Shown: piece by piece, positions 7,822 to 15,996 of the stretch
Position numbering within the stretch: position 1 is the first letter of the stretch
Layout: the number at the start of each line of letters is the position of its first letter
Assembly: GCF_030317035.1 (NCBI RefSeq)
Contig: NZ_JASZYK010000003.1
Location: 496,001 to 560,000, forward strand
Direction of reading: 5' to 3'
Source: Variovorax sp. J22G73
Lineage (GTDB): Bacteria; Pseudomonadota; Gammaproteobacteria; Burkholderiales; Burkholderiaceae_C
DNA: 64,000 nt
The notes under the pieces: model-generated
Told to the model about the DNA's origin: nothing
Seen by the model: only the letters and a program-made list of their open reading frames with translations
Database searches by the model: none
Program-made: the position numbers and the translations under genes

Positions 7822-9071
7822 GCGCGCCGGTCGCCCGCAAGGGCCGGTTCGACGTCAGCTTCACCTTGCTGCTGCCGCTGCTGCTCGCCGCGCAGCCGGT
7901 GGCCACCGACAGTTACCTTCCCGCGCTGCCGGCCATTGCCAGGGAGCTCGGCTCGGCCAGCACCAGCCTTACGCTGTTCGTGCTGGCCTTCGGCTTCGCG
8001 CAGCTGCTGTGCGGCCCGCTGGCCGACCGCTTCGGGCGCCGGCCGGTGCTGCTGGCGGGGCTCGGGTGCTACGTGCTGGCCGCGCTGGGCGGCGCCTTCG
8101 CGGGCAGCGTGGCGTTGCTGGCCGGCTGGCGCACGCTGCAGGGCTTTTCGATGGCGGCCATCCTGGTGTGCTCGCGCGCCGCGGTGCGCGACCTGTACCC
8201 CGCGCACGAAGGCCCGCACGTGATGGCGCGCGGCCTCACCGGGCTGGGCGTGGTCGGGCTGGCCGCGCCGCTGCTGGGCGCGTGGCTGGTGCAGGGCGCG
8301 GGCTGGCGCTGGGTGATGGTGGCGATGGCGGTGTATGCGTCGGTGCTGTTCGCGCTGTGCTGGCGCTCCTTCGGCGAAACGCGCCAGCCCTTTGCCGCGG
8401 GCGAGGGGCAATCGTCCGCGCCCCGCGGAAGTGCCCGCGCCGTGTTCGCGAGCCGCTCGTTCCGCGCCTGGGCCTCGGTGGCGGCCACCACCTACGGCGG
8501 GCTGTTCTGCTTTCTGCTGCTGTCGCCCATGGTCTACATCGGCTACCTGGGCTGGTCGCCCGCGTGGTACGGGTGGATTCCGGCCGGCGGCTCGCTGGTC
8601 TACATCTTCAGCACCACCATGTGCCGCACGCTGCTGCGCCGCTACGGGCCGGTGCGCACGGTGCGCCTGGGCGCCTCGCTGAGCCTGGCGGGCCCGGTCA
8701 TCCAGGCGCTGGGCTGCCTGCTGCTGCCGCTGAGCGCGGTGCCGCTGCTGGTGGGCCACGCGGTGTACTGCCTGGGCCACGGCATCCACCAGCCCTGCGG
8801 CCAGGCCGGCGCCGTGGGCGACCTGCCGCACCTGGCGGGGCGGGCCGTGTCATGGTCGGGCTTCGGCATGATGATGGTCGCGTTCTGCGTGGGGCAGATC
8901 GCCGCCCTGTTCGTCGACACCCGCTACTCCAACGGCGCCTGGCCGATGGTGCTGCCCATGCTGCTGGCGGGCTGCGTGCTGATGGCCATCGCGTTCTTCT
9001 GGCTGCCGCGCCTGCAGCACCACCAACCTTCCCCAACTCCTGCACACCCGACAAAGGAACCCACACCATGA
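7818..9071 (+). CDS. MFS transporter, Bcr/CflA-like, embedded in pca operon
   Basis: Inner-membrane major facilitator of 417 residues with about 12 hydrophobic segments. The MFS signature after helix 2 is GPLADRFGRRPVLLAG, and helix 1 ends in the drug/H+ antiporter-like PVATDSYLPALPAI. The GTG start at 7818 is set by the GTGA overlap with the pcaC stop; the longer open frame upstream is the pcaC region in another register. The stop overlaps the pcaD start (ATGA). Sequence resembles efflux-type Bcr/CflA proteins, whereas its position suggests transport of an aromatic or lactone intermediate. It could act as an overflow exporter; direction is not decidable from sequence. Confidence 0.85.
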   Translation: MSAPVARKGRFDVSFTLLLPLLLAAQPVATDSYLPALPAIARELGSASTSLTLFVLAFGFAQLLCGPLADRFGRRPVLLAGLGCYVLAALGGAFAGSVALLAGWRTLQGFSMAAILVCSRAAVRDLYPAHEGPHVMARGLTGLGVVGLAAPLLGAWLVQGAGWRWVMVAMAVYASVLFALCWRSFGETRQPFAAGEGQSSAPRGSARAVFASRSFRAWASVAATTYGGLFCFLLLSPMVYIGYLGWSPAWYGWIPAGGSLVYIFSTTMCRTLLRRYGPVRTVRLGASLSLAGPVIQALGCLLLPLSAVPLLVGHAVYCLGHGIHQPCGQAGAVGDLPHLAGRAVSWSGFGMMMVAFCVGQIAALFVDTRYSNGAWPMVLPMLLAGCVLMAIAFFWLPRLQHHQPSPTPAHPTKEPTP

Positions 9072-9832
9072 CCCGCTTGAATGTCGTTCGCGAGGGCAGC
9101 GGCCCGTTCGTCGTGCTCAGCCATGCGCTCGGTTGCGACCTGCGCATGTGGGACGCCGTGGCCGCGCAACTGGCACGCGCCCACACCGTGCTGCGCTACG
9201 ACCACCGCAACCACGGCGCCAGCGAGCTGGTGCCCGGCCCGCTGCGCATCGAGACGCTGGCGCAGGACGCGGCCGAGCTCATCCAGCGCGAGACCGGCGG
9301 CGAGCCCGTGCACTTCGTCGGCCTGTCGATGGGCGGCATGACCGCGCAGGCGCTGGCCGTGCGCCACCCCGAGCTGCTGAAGACGGTGGTCATCGCCAAC
9401 TCGGCCGCCTACTACCCCGACCAGGCGCCCTGGCGCGCGCGCGAGGACACGGTCAACGCCAAGGGCGTGGCCGCCATCGCGTCCGGCGCGGTGTCGCGCT
9501 GGCTCACGCCGGCCTTCGTGGGCACGCCCGAAGGCGCGGCCGCCGCCAAGGCGCTGCACGACACGCTGGTGCGCACCGACGCGCAGGGCTACATCGCCGC
9601 CTGCAACGCCGTGGCCGCCATCGACTTTCGCGAGAGCAACCACCGCTTCACAGTGCCCACGCTGGTCATCGGCGGCCTGCAGGACGAGGCCACGCCGCTG
9701 GCCATGTCCGAGGCCATGGCCGCGGCCATTCCGGGTGCGCGACTGGCCACCATCGACGCCGCGCACGTCAGCGCGGTCGAGCGCCCGGTGGAGTTCACGC
9801 AGCTGCTGATCGACTTCTGGCGCAGCCTTTGA
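9068..9832 (+). CDS. pcaD: 3-oxoadipate enol-lactonase
   Basis: Alpha/beta hydrolase of 254 residues that opens 3-oxoadipate enol-lactone to 3-oxoadipate. The nucleophile elbow is GLSMGG (Ser of the triad), the acid is probably Asp in GGLQDEATP and the base is His in DAAHVSAVERP; the oxyanion-side motif SHALGCDLRMWD is typical of PcaD. Start ATG 9068 overlaps the MFS stop. It closes the first operon: the next gene is preceded by a 133-nt region with operators. The 3-oxoadipate formed needs pcaIJ and pcaF, which are not in this window. Confidence 0.94.
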   Translation: MTRLNVVREGSGPFVVLSHALGCDLRMWDAVAAQLARAHTVLRYDHRNHGASELVPGPLRIETLAQDAAELIQRETGGEPVHFVGLSMGGMTAQALAVRHPELLKTVVIANSAAYYPDQAPWRAREDTVNAKGVAAIASGAVSRWLTPAFVGTPEGAAAAKALHDTLVRTDAQGYIAACNAVAAIDFRESNHRFTVPTLVIGGLQDEATPLAMSEAMAAAIPGARLATIDAAHVSAVERPVEFTQLLIDFWRSL

Positions 9833-9875
9833 GGCGCGTTGCGGGGTCGCCGGACCTAGGTGTATCCCGTATTTC

Positions 9876-9913
9876 GTTCGATTAACGGACGTATTTGATC
9901 GATCATCGATCAA
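9876..9913. promoter_or_regulatory. Operator region upstream of quiC: PcaR-box-like motif plus 19-bp palindrome
   Basis: GTTCGATTAACGGAC (9876-9890) matches the motif at 4185-4199 in 12 of 15 positions. TTGATCGATCATCGATCAA (9895-9913) is a 19-nt perfect palindrome around one central base, and 14 of its first 16 bases match 4162-4177. The two lie just ahead of the quiC start, so quiC and the following transporter probably have their own IclR-controlled promoter. Confidence 0.68.
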
Positions 9914-9965
9914 GAGGGCGCTGAATAGATTGTGGGGCGGGCCGGGTGTTTCTAAAGTCCACCCC

Positions 9966-11873
9966 ATGCACCGCTCCATTGCCACCGTGTCGCTCAGCGG
10001 CACCCTCCGCCAGAAGCTCGAAGCCGTCGCGGCCGCCGGTTTCGACGGCATCGAGCTGTTCGAGGCCGACTTCATCAACTTCAAGGGCACCGCCGCCGAC
10101 CTGCGCCGCATCACCGCGGACCTGGGCCTGAGCATCGACCTGTACCAGCCGTTTCGCGACTTCGAAGGCATGCCCGAGGCGCAGTTCCGCCGCAGCCTGG
10201 AGCGCGCCGAACGCAAGTTCGACCTGATGGAGGCCATGGGCGCGCCGCTGGTGCTGTGCTGCTCCAACACATCGCCGCTGTCGGTGAACGACCCGGCGCT
10301 GGCCGCCGCGCAGCTGCACGAGCTGGCCGAGCGCGCCGCGCGCCGCAACCTGCGCGTGGGCTTCGAGGCGCTGGCCTGGGGCCGCCACACCTCGCTGTAC
10401 GGCCAGGCCTGGAACATCGTGCAGCAGGCCGACCACCCGCACCTGGGGCTGATTCTCGACAGCTTCCACACGCTGTCGCTGAAGGACGACCCCGCGGGCA
10501 TCGCCCACATTCCGGGCGAGAAGATCTTCTTTCTGCAGATGGCCGACGCGCCGCTGCTGGCCATGGACGTGCTGCAGTGGGCGCGCCACCACCGCTCGTT
10601 TCCGGGTCAGGGCGACTTCGACGTCGTCGGCTTCTTCGAGCAGGTGCTGCGCGCGGGCTACACCGGGCCGCTGTCGCTGGAGATCTTCAATGACATCTTC
10701 CGCGAGACGCCCAACCGCCGCACCGCGGTGGACGCGATGCGCTCGCTGCTGTACCTGGAGAGCGAGGCGCGCCAGCGCATGGCCGCCACCCCGCCGGTGC
10801 AACCGCAGCGCGTGGAGCTGTTCAACCCGCCGCCGGTGCCGGCGCTGTCGGGCCTGTCGTTCATCGAGTTCGCGGCCGACGAGGCCTCGGCCCCGGCGCT
10901 GGAAACGCAGGTGAAGCAGCTGGGCTTTCGCCGCATCGGCAAGCACCGCTCCAAGGCGGTGACGCTGTACCGCCAGGGCGAGATCAACCTCATCGTCAAC
11001 GCCCAGCCCGACTCCTTCGCGCGGCAGCGCTTCGACGCGCACGGCACCTCGGTGTGCGCGCTGGGCGTGCGCTGCGACGACCCGCTCGCGGCCGTGGGCC
11101 GGGCTACCGCCATGCGCTCGCAGCGGCACGACAGCCCGGTCGGCCCCAACGAGCTGCGCGTGCCGGCCATCGTGGCGCCGGGCGGCAACCTGCTTCACTT
11201 CGTGCCCGAGGCGCTGGGCGCCAACGGGCTGTACGAGGCCGACTTCGTCCTCGACGATGCGGGCCCCGACGCTGGCCCCGAAGCAGGTCATGAAGGAAAC
11301 GACGCCGGCCTGCAGCGCATCGACCACGTGGCCCTGGGCCTGGCGCTCGACCAGCTCGACACCTGGGTGCTGTTCACGCGCGCCGTGCTCGGGCTGGAGG
11401 CCGGCGAGAGCCTTGAGCTGGCCGACCCCTTCGGGCTCATTCGCAGCCGCGGCGTGGCCAACGCCGAGCGCAGCCTGCGCCTGGTGCTGAACGTGTCGCT
11501 CAGCCAGCGCACCCGCACCGCGCGCACGCTCAGCGTGACCGGCGGCGGCGCGGTGCACCACATCGCGCTGGGCTGCGCCGACATCTTCGACACGGCCGCG
11601 CGGCTGCGCGCCAACGGCACGCGCTTCGTGCCCATTTCGGACAACTACTACGACGACCTGGCCACGCGCATCGACCTCGCACCCGAGCTGCTGGCGCGCA
11701 TGCGCGAGGCGGGCGTGCTGTTCGACCGCTCGGCGGCCGGGGACTACCTGCACATCTATACCGAGAGTTTCGAGGGCGGACTGTTTTTCGAGGTCGCACA
11801 ACGCGTGGGCAGCTACGACGCGTACGGTGCCCTCAATGCACCGGCGCGCATGGCTTCCCAGGCGCAGGATTGA
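9966..11873 (+). CDS. quiC: 3-dehydroshikimate dehydratase fused to HPPD-like domain (QuiC1 type)
   Basis: Converts 3-dehydroshikimate to protocatechuate, linking quinate/shikimate oxidation to the beta-ketoadipate pathway. The 635-residue protein has an N-terminal xylose-isomerase-like TIM barrel (1-270) with metal ligands Glu134, Asp165, Gln191 and Glu239, the positions I recall for the Pseudomonas enzyme. A two-part vicinal-oxygen-chelate region resembling 4-hydroxyphenylpyruvate dioxygenase follows (about 295-625) with ligands His454, His532 and Glu609. An Asp/Gly/Ala/Pro-rich linker (430-447) joins the VOC halves. ATG 9966 (MHRSIATVSLSG) gives the family N-terminus and correct residue numbering. 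The role of the C-terminal domain is not established. Confidence 0.93.
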   Translation: MHRSIATVSLSGTLRQKLEAVAAAGFDGIELFEADFINFKGTAADLRRITADLGLSIDLYQPFRDFEGMPEAQFRRSLERAERKFDLMEAMGAPLVLCCSNTSPLSVNDPALAAAQLHELAERAARRNLRVGFEALAWGRHTSLYGQAWNIVQQADHPHLGLILDSFHTLSLKDDPAGIAHIPGEKIFFLQMADAPLLAMDVLQWARHHRSFPGQGDFDVVGFFEQVLRAGYTGPLSLEIFNDIFRETPNRRTAVDAMRSLLYLESEARQRMAATPPVQPQRVELFNPPPVPALSGLSFIEFAADEASAPALETQVKQLGFRRIGKHRSKAVTLYRQGEINLIVNAQPDSFARQRFDAHGTSVCALGVRCDDPLAAVGRATAMRSQRHDSPVGPNELRVPAIVAPGGNLLHFVPEALGANGLYEADFVLDDAGPDAGPEAGHEGNDAGLQRIDHVALGLALDQLDTWVLFTRAVLGLEAGESLELADPFGLIRSRGVANAERSLRLVLNVSLSQRTRTARTLSVTGGGAVHHIALGCADIFDTAARLRANGTRFVPISDNYYDDLATRIDLAPELLARMREAGVLFDRSAAGDYLHIYTESFEGGLFFEVAQRVGSYDAYGALNAPARMASQAQD

Positions 11874-11925
11874 TTCGTTGGGTTTTTTCTGATTACTTAC
11901 CTGTCAACAACACTGGAGACCACAC

Positions 11926-13341
11926 ATGGCCAACACCACAGCCCATGAGCCGCAAGGCAGGCACCAGTCGAAGAAGGCCGCGGCAAGCGGCTGGATCGGC
12001 TCGGCGCTGGAGTACTACGACTTCTTCATCTACGCGACCGCCGCGGCGCTGATCTTTCCGCAGATCTTCTTCCCCAAGGGCGACCCCAAGACCGCCATCA
12101 TCGCGTCGCTCGCGACCTACGGCGTGGGCTACGTCGCGCGCCCCATCGGCGCCTTCGTGCTGGGCCACTGGGGCGACACGCACGGGCGCAAGCAGGTGCT
12201 GGTGCTGTGCATGTTCCTGATGGGTTTCTCGACCGTGGCCGTGGGCCTGCTGCCGACCTACGACCAGGTCGGCCTGCTGGCCCCCGCGCTGCTGGTGCTG
12301 CTGCGCCTGATCCAGGGCTTCGCCGTGGCCGGCGAAATTTCGGGCGCGAGCTCGATGATTCTCGAGCACGCTCCCTTCGGGCGGCGCGGCTTCTTCGCCA
12401 GCTTCACGCTGCAGGGCGTGCAGGCCGGCCAGATCCTGGCGGCCGCCGTGTTCCTGCCGCTGGCGCACTACATGCCTGAAGAGGCCTTCAACTCGTGGGG
12501 CTGGCGCATTCCGTTCCTGCTGAGCTTCCTGGTCATCGTGGCGGGCTACATCATTCGCCGCGAAGTCGACGAGACCCCGGCCTTCGCCGAAGTCGACCAG
12601 AAGGGCGAAGTGGCCAAGGCGCCCATCATCCAGGCCTTTACCGACAGCTGGGCCGACATGCTGCGCGTGGTGTGCATGGCGCTGATGAACGTCATTCCGG
12701 TGGTGGCCACGGTGTTCGGCGCGGCCTATGCCGTGCAGGCCGCCTACGGCATCGGCTTCCAGAAAGACGTGTACCTGTGGATTCCGGTGCTGGGCAACAT
12801 CCTGGCCGTGATCGTCATTCCCTACGTGGGCAACCTGTCGGACCGCATCGGTCGCCGCCCGCCCATCATCGTCGGCGCGCTGGCCTCGGGGCTGCTGTCG
12901 TTCGCGTACCTGTACGCCATCAGCATCAAGAACGTGCCGCTGGCCGTGTGCATGTCGCTGCTGATGTGGGGCATCGTGTACCAGGGCTACAACGCGACCT
13001 TCCCGAGCTTCTACCCGGAGCTGTTCCGCACCCGCAACCGCGTGTCGGCCATGGCCATCTCGCAGAACGTGGGCACCACCGTGACCGCGCTGCTGCCGGC
13101 CCTGTTCGCCGCCGTGGCGCCTCCGGGCTCCACCAACGTGTGGCTCACCGTGGGCGCCATCACCTTCGCGGTGACCATCCTGGCCGCGCTGGCCGCCATG
13201 AGCGCCCGCGAGACCTACCGCATCCACATGAAGGACCTGGGCAAGCCCGACGCGGTGCCGGTGGACAAGCAGGAGTACGACCGCCTGCGCGAGCAGACGC
13301 TGTCGGACGCACGGCTGGCCAAGAGCGCTGCGCGCGCCTGA
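11926..13341 (+). CDS. MFS metabolite:H+ symporter, ShiA-like
   Basis: Inner-membrane transporter of 471 residues with about 12 membrane segments, of the MHS family that includes ShiA, KgtP and ProP. Landmarks are GSALEYYDFFIYATAAAL in helix 1, the GHWGDTHGRKQVLVLCM loop and the long charged loop around IRREVDETPAFAEV. GGAGA lies about 8 nt before ATG 11926. It follows quiC by 52 nt and shares its direction, so uptake of shikimate, quinate or 3-dehydroshikimate is the natural guess. The exact substrate cannot be read from sequence; another hydroaromatic or protocatechuate is possible. Confidence 0.88.
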   Translation: MANTTAHEPQGRHQSKKAAASGWIGSALEYYDFFIYATAAALIFPQIFFPKGDPKTAIIASLATYGVGYVARPIGAFVLGHWGDTHGRKQVLVLCMFLMGFSTVAVGLLPTYDQVGLLAPALLVLLRLIQGFAVAGEISGASSMILEHAPFGRRGFFASFTLQGVQAGQILAAAVFLPLAHYMPEEAFNSWGWRIPFLLSFLVIVAGYIIRREVDETPAFAEVDQKGEVAKAPIIQAFTDSWADMLRVVCMALMNVIPVVATVFGAAYAVQAAYGIGFQKDVYLWIPVLGNILAVIVIPYVGNLSDRIGRRPPIIVGALASGLLSFAYLYAISIKNVPLAVCMSLLMWGIVYQGYNATFPSFYPELFRTRNRVSAMAISQNVGTTVTALLPALFAAVAPPGSTNVWLTVGAITFAVTILAALAAMSARETYRIHMKDLGKPDAVPVDKQEYDRLREQTLSDARLAKSAARA

Positions 13342-13440
13342 GCAAGGAACGGCGCAGCACGCGCCTGAGCTCGAAACGGTGCGGCGCGGGGTGAAAACCT
13401 TGCCCGCACCAAGGGTTGTGGCGCCGTGAAGAATGGCGCC

Positions 13441-14115
13441 ATGACTTCCCACCTCAAGATCGATTTCGTCTCCGACGTGTCCTGCCCCTGGTGCGCGGTA
13501 GGCCTCAGCTCCCTCGAGGCGGCCATCCGCAAGGTGGCGCCCGACGTCACCGCGGAGCTGCACTTTCAGCCCTTCGAGCTGAACCCGCAGATGCCGCCCG
13601 AAGGCCAGGACACCTTCGAGCACCTCAACGAAAAATACGGCTCCACGCGCGAGCAGCAGGCCCAGTCGCGCGAAATGATCCGCCAGCGCGGCGCCGCCGT
13701 CGGCTTCGAGTTCAGCGCCGAAGGCCGCCCCCGCATCTACAACACCTTCAACGCGCACCGGCTGCTGCACTGGGCCGAGCTCGAAGGCCCGGCCCAGCAG
13801 GCCGCGCTGAAGAAGCTGCTGCTGAAGGCCTACTTCACCGACAGCCAGAACCCTTCGGACACCGAGGTGCTGGTGCGCGCGGCCACCGAAGCGGGGCTCG
13901 ACGCCACGCGGGCCCGCGAAATCCTGAACAGCGACGAGTTCGCGCAGGAGACCCGCGAGCGCGAGCGCATGTACACCGACGCCGGCATCCACTCGGTGCC
14001 CGCGATCATCATCAACGACCAGCACCTCATCTCCGGCGGCCAGCCCGTGGAAGTGTTCGAACGCGCGCTGCGCCAGATTGCCGGCGCTGCGCCGGCGAGC
14101 CTGTCGGTAGCCTGA
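13441..14115 (+). CDS. DsbA-family thiol oxidoreductase, FrnE-like
   Basis: Cytoplasmic thioredoxin-fold protein of 224 residues with no signal peptide. The redox motif is CPWC in SDVSCPWCAVGL at the end of the first strand, and the cis-Pro loop is HSVPAIIIND near residue 180. The helical insertion between them is typical of the FrnE/2-hydroxychromene-2-carboxylate isomerase branch. ATG 13441 has GAAG about 9 nt upstream; a GTG at 13426 would add five residues. Neighbours give no pathway hint. Members act as disulfide oxidoreductases or glutathione-dependent isomerases; the specific substrate is unknown. Confidence 0.88.
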   Translation: MTSHLKIDFVSDVSCPWCAVGLSSLEAAIRKVAPDVTAELHFQPFELNPQMPPEGQDTFEHLNEKYGSTREQQAQSREMIRQRGAAVGFEFSAEGRPRIYNTFNAHRLLHWAELEGPAQQAALKKLLLKAYFTDSQNPSDTEVLVRAATEAGLDATRAREILNSDEFAQETRERERMYTDAGIHSVPAIIINDQHLISGGQPVEVFERALRQIAGAAPASLSVA

Positions 14116-14238
14116 CTTCGCGGGCGCCGGGGCGGCGTCTTTGCGCGGCGTTACGAAGGTAAAGAGCGTCAACGCGTACGCGGCTTCGTCGGTTGAAGTG
14201 GCATCCTCGAAATGCTGTCACCCTCAGGAGTCGCGAAG

Positions 14239-15828
14239 ATGAAGAAGAAAGGCCACGCCACCCTGCGCCGTTCGTCGATGGCGCTCGGCGCATGCGTGCT
14301 GGCCCTGCTCGCCGCCTGCGGCAGCTTGCCGGGCGACCGGCGCGCGCTGGTGTCGGTGTCGCTGCCCTCCGCCCCGGTGAACGAAGCCACCCGCCTGCGC
14401 TGGCTCGACCGCGTGAGCTGGGGCGCCAACGCAAGCAGCGACGCACAGCTTGCGCAGCGCGGCCTCCCGCTGTGGATGCGCGACCAGCTCAACCCGCGCC
14501 CCGCGCCGCTGCCGCCCGCGGCGCAGGCGCAGATCGACGCCATGGCCATTTCGCGCACGCCGCTCGACCAGCTCGTGACCGAGCTCGAGGCGCAGCGCAA
14601 GGCGGCCGATGCGCTGCCCGACGAAGACCAGAAGAAGGCCGCGCGCCAGGCCTACCAGCAGCAGCTGAACACCCTCGCACGCGAAGCGCAGACGCGCTTC
14701 GTGCTGCGCGCGCTGTACTCGCCCAACCAGCTGCAGGAGCAGATGACTTGGTTCTGGATGAATCACTTCAACGTCAACCTGCGCAAGGACAACATCCGCG
14801 CGATGGTGGGCGACTACGAGGAGAACGCCATTCGCCCGCACGCGCTCGGCAGGTTCCGCGACCTGCTCGGCGCCTCGCTGCACCACCCGGCCATGCTGCG
14901 CTACCTGGACAACGCGCAGAACGCGGCCAACCGCATCAACGAGAACTACGCGCGCGAGCTGATGGAGCTGCACACGCTGGGCGTGGGCAGCGGCTACTCG
15001 CAGGCCGACGTGCAGGAGCTGGCGCGCGTGCTCACCGGCGTGGGCGTGAGCGTGCAGCCGCTGGACGCACCGCCGCCGAACGTGCGGCCCGCGCTGCGGG
15101 CGGACTACGTGCGCAAGGGGCTGTTCGAGTTCAACCCGAACCGGCATGACTACGGCGCGAAGACGCTGCTGGGGCAGCCCATTCAAGGCCACGGCCTGGC
15201 CGAGGCCGACGAGGCGCTCGACCGGCTGGCGCGCGCGCCAGCGACCGCGCGCTTCGTCTCGCGCAAGCTGGCCGTGTACTTCGTGTCGGACGATCCGCCG
15301 CAGGCGCTGGTCGATCGCATGGCCGCGGCCTTCGCGGGCAGCGACGGCGACATCGCCGTCACGCTGAAGGCGCTGTTCGAGTCACCCGAGTTCTCAGCTT
15401 CGCTGGGGCGCAAGTTTCGCGACCCGGTGCACTACGTGCTGGCCGGCGTGCGGCTGGCGTACGACGACCGCGTGGCGCTGAACGTGAACCCGATGCTGGG
15501 CTGGATCAACCGCATGGGCGAGCCGCTGTACGGACACGAGACGCCCGACGGGTATCCGCTGAACGAAGCGGCGTGGGCGAGCGCGGGGCAGATGAACACG
15601 CGCTTCGAGATCGCACGGGCCATCGGCGCGAACGGCGCGGTGCTGTTTCGCGCGGACGACAAAGGGCCGCTGGAGAGGCCGGCGTTTCCGCAACTGGCCG
15701 AATCGCGCGCGGTGCGGACGATGCAGGTCGGGCTGAGCGCGGACACGCGCGAGGCGCTGGCGCAGGCGAAGAATCCGCAGGAGTGGAATACGTTCTTGCT
15801 GGCGTCGCCGGAGTTGATGCGCCGCTGA
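14239..15828 (+). CDS. DUF1800 family exported lipoprotein
   Basis: Large exported protein of 529 residues with a lipoprotein signal (hydrophobic ALGACVLALLAAC, lipobox Leu-Ala-Ala-Cys at about residue 26). DUF1800 hallmarks are present: LDRVSWGA near the N-terminus, MTWFWMNHFNV, INENYARELMELHTLGV and a C-terminal FESPEFSA. ATG 14239 is chosen because AGGAG lies 10 nt upstream and it begins a proper signal; an in-frame ATG at 14212 would weaken it. DUF1800 genes are almost always followed by a DUF1501 gene, as here. Function is not known; the pair is thought to act outside the cytoplasmic membrane. Confidence 0.9.
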   Translation: MKKKGHATLRRSSMALGACVLALLAACGSLPGDRRALVSVSLPSAPVNEATRLRWLDRVSWGANASSDAQLAQRGLPLWMRDQLNPRPAPLPPAAQAQIDAMAISRTPLDQLVTELEAQRKAADALPDEDQKKAARQAYQQQLNTLAREAQTRFVLRALYSPNQLQEQMTWFWMNHFNVNLRKDNIRAMVGDYEENAIRPHALGRFRDLLGASLHHPAMLRYLDNAQNAANRINENYARELMELHTLGVGSGYSQADVQELARVLTGVGVSVQPLDAPPPNVRPALRADYVRKGLFEFNPNRHDYGAKTLLGQPIQGHGLAEADEALDRLARAPATARFVSRKLAVYFVSDDPPQALVDRMAAAFAGSDGDIAVTLKALFESPEFSASLGRKFRDPVHYVLAGVRLAYDDRVALNVNPMLGWINRMGEPLYGHETPDGYPLNEAAWASAGQMNTRFEIARAIGANGAVLFRADDKGPLERPAFPQLAESRAVRTMQVGLSADTREALAQAKNPQEWNTFLLASPELMRR

Positions 15829-15846
15829 GTTCGGTTTCCAGTATTT

Positions 15847-15966
15847 CTCCCTCCCCCTCTGGGGGAGGGCAGGGGTGGGGGCAAGCGGCGTTCGATGTAG
15901 CGCTGTGGCGGTTGCAAGCGCAGTCGTGCCCCCATCCCAACCTTCCCCCAAAGGGGGAAGGAGCAA
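15847..15966. repeat. REP-like doublet: two inverted C-rich hairpin arms
   Basis: About 120 bp between the DUF1800 and DUF1501 genes. The left arm (15847-15882) and the reverse complement of the right arm (15927-15963) align over about 37 nt with roughly six mismatches. Each arm is itself a hairpin, with C5/G5 cores around TCT and AAA loops. This is the layout of a REP/BIME doublet or tiny MITE. No second copy is seen in this window. It may modulate expression between the two co-directional genes. Confidence 0.8.
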
Positions 15967-15996
15967 GACAAGGCAAAGGACAAAGGACACATCGTC

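Noticed and set aside
9903..11801. A 632-codon minus-strand frame opposite quiC
   Set aside because: Composition is Arg/His/Gln/Val-rich without motifs, and the plus strand encodes QuiC with all metal ligands in their expected places.
13342..13440. Possible terminator between the ShiA-like transporter and DsbA genes
   Set aside because: Only weak GC-rich complementarity and no T run.
11893..14172. A 759-codon minus-strand frame opposite the ShiA-like transporter and DsbA genes
   Set aside because: Mirror shadow of two real genes; no ribosome site and repetitive composition.
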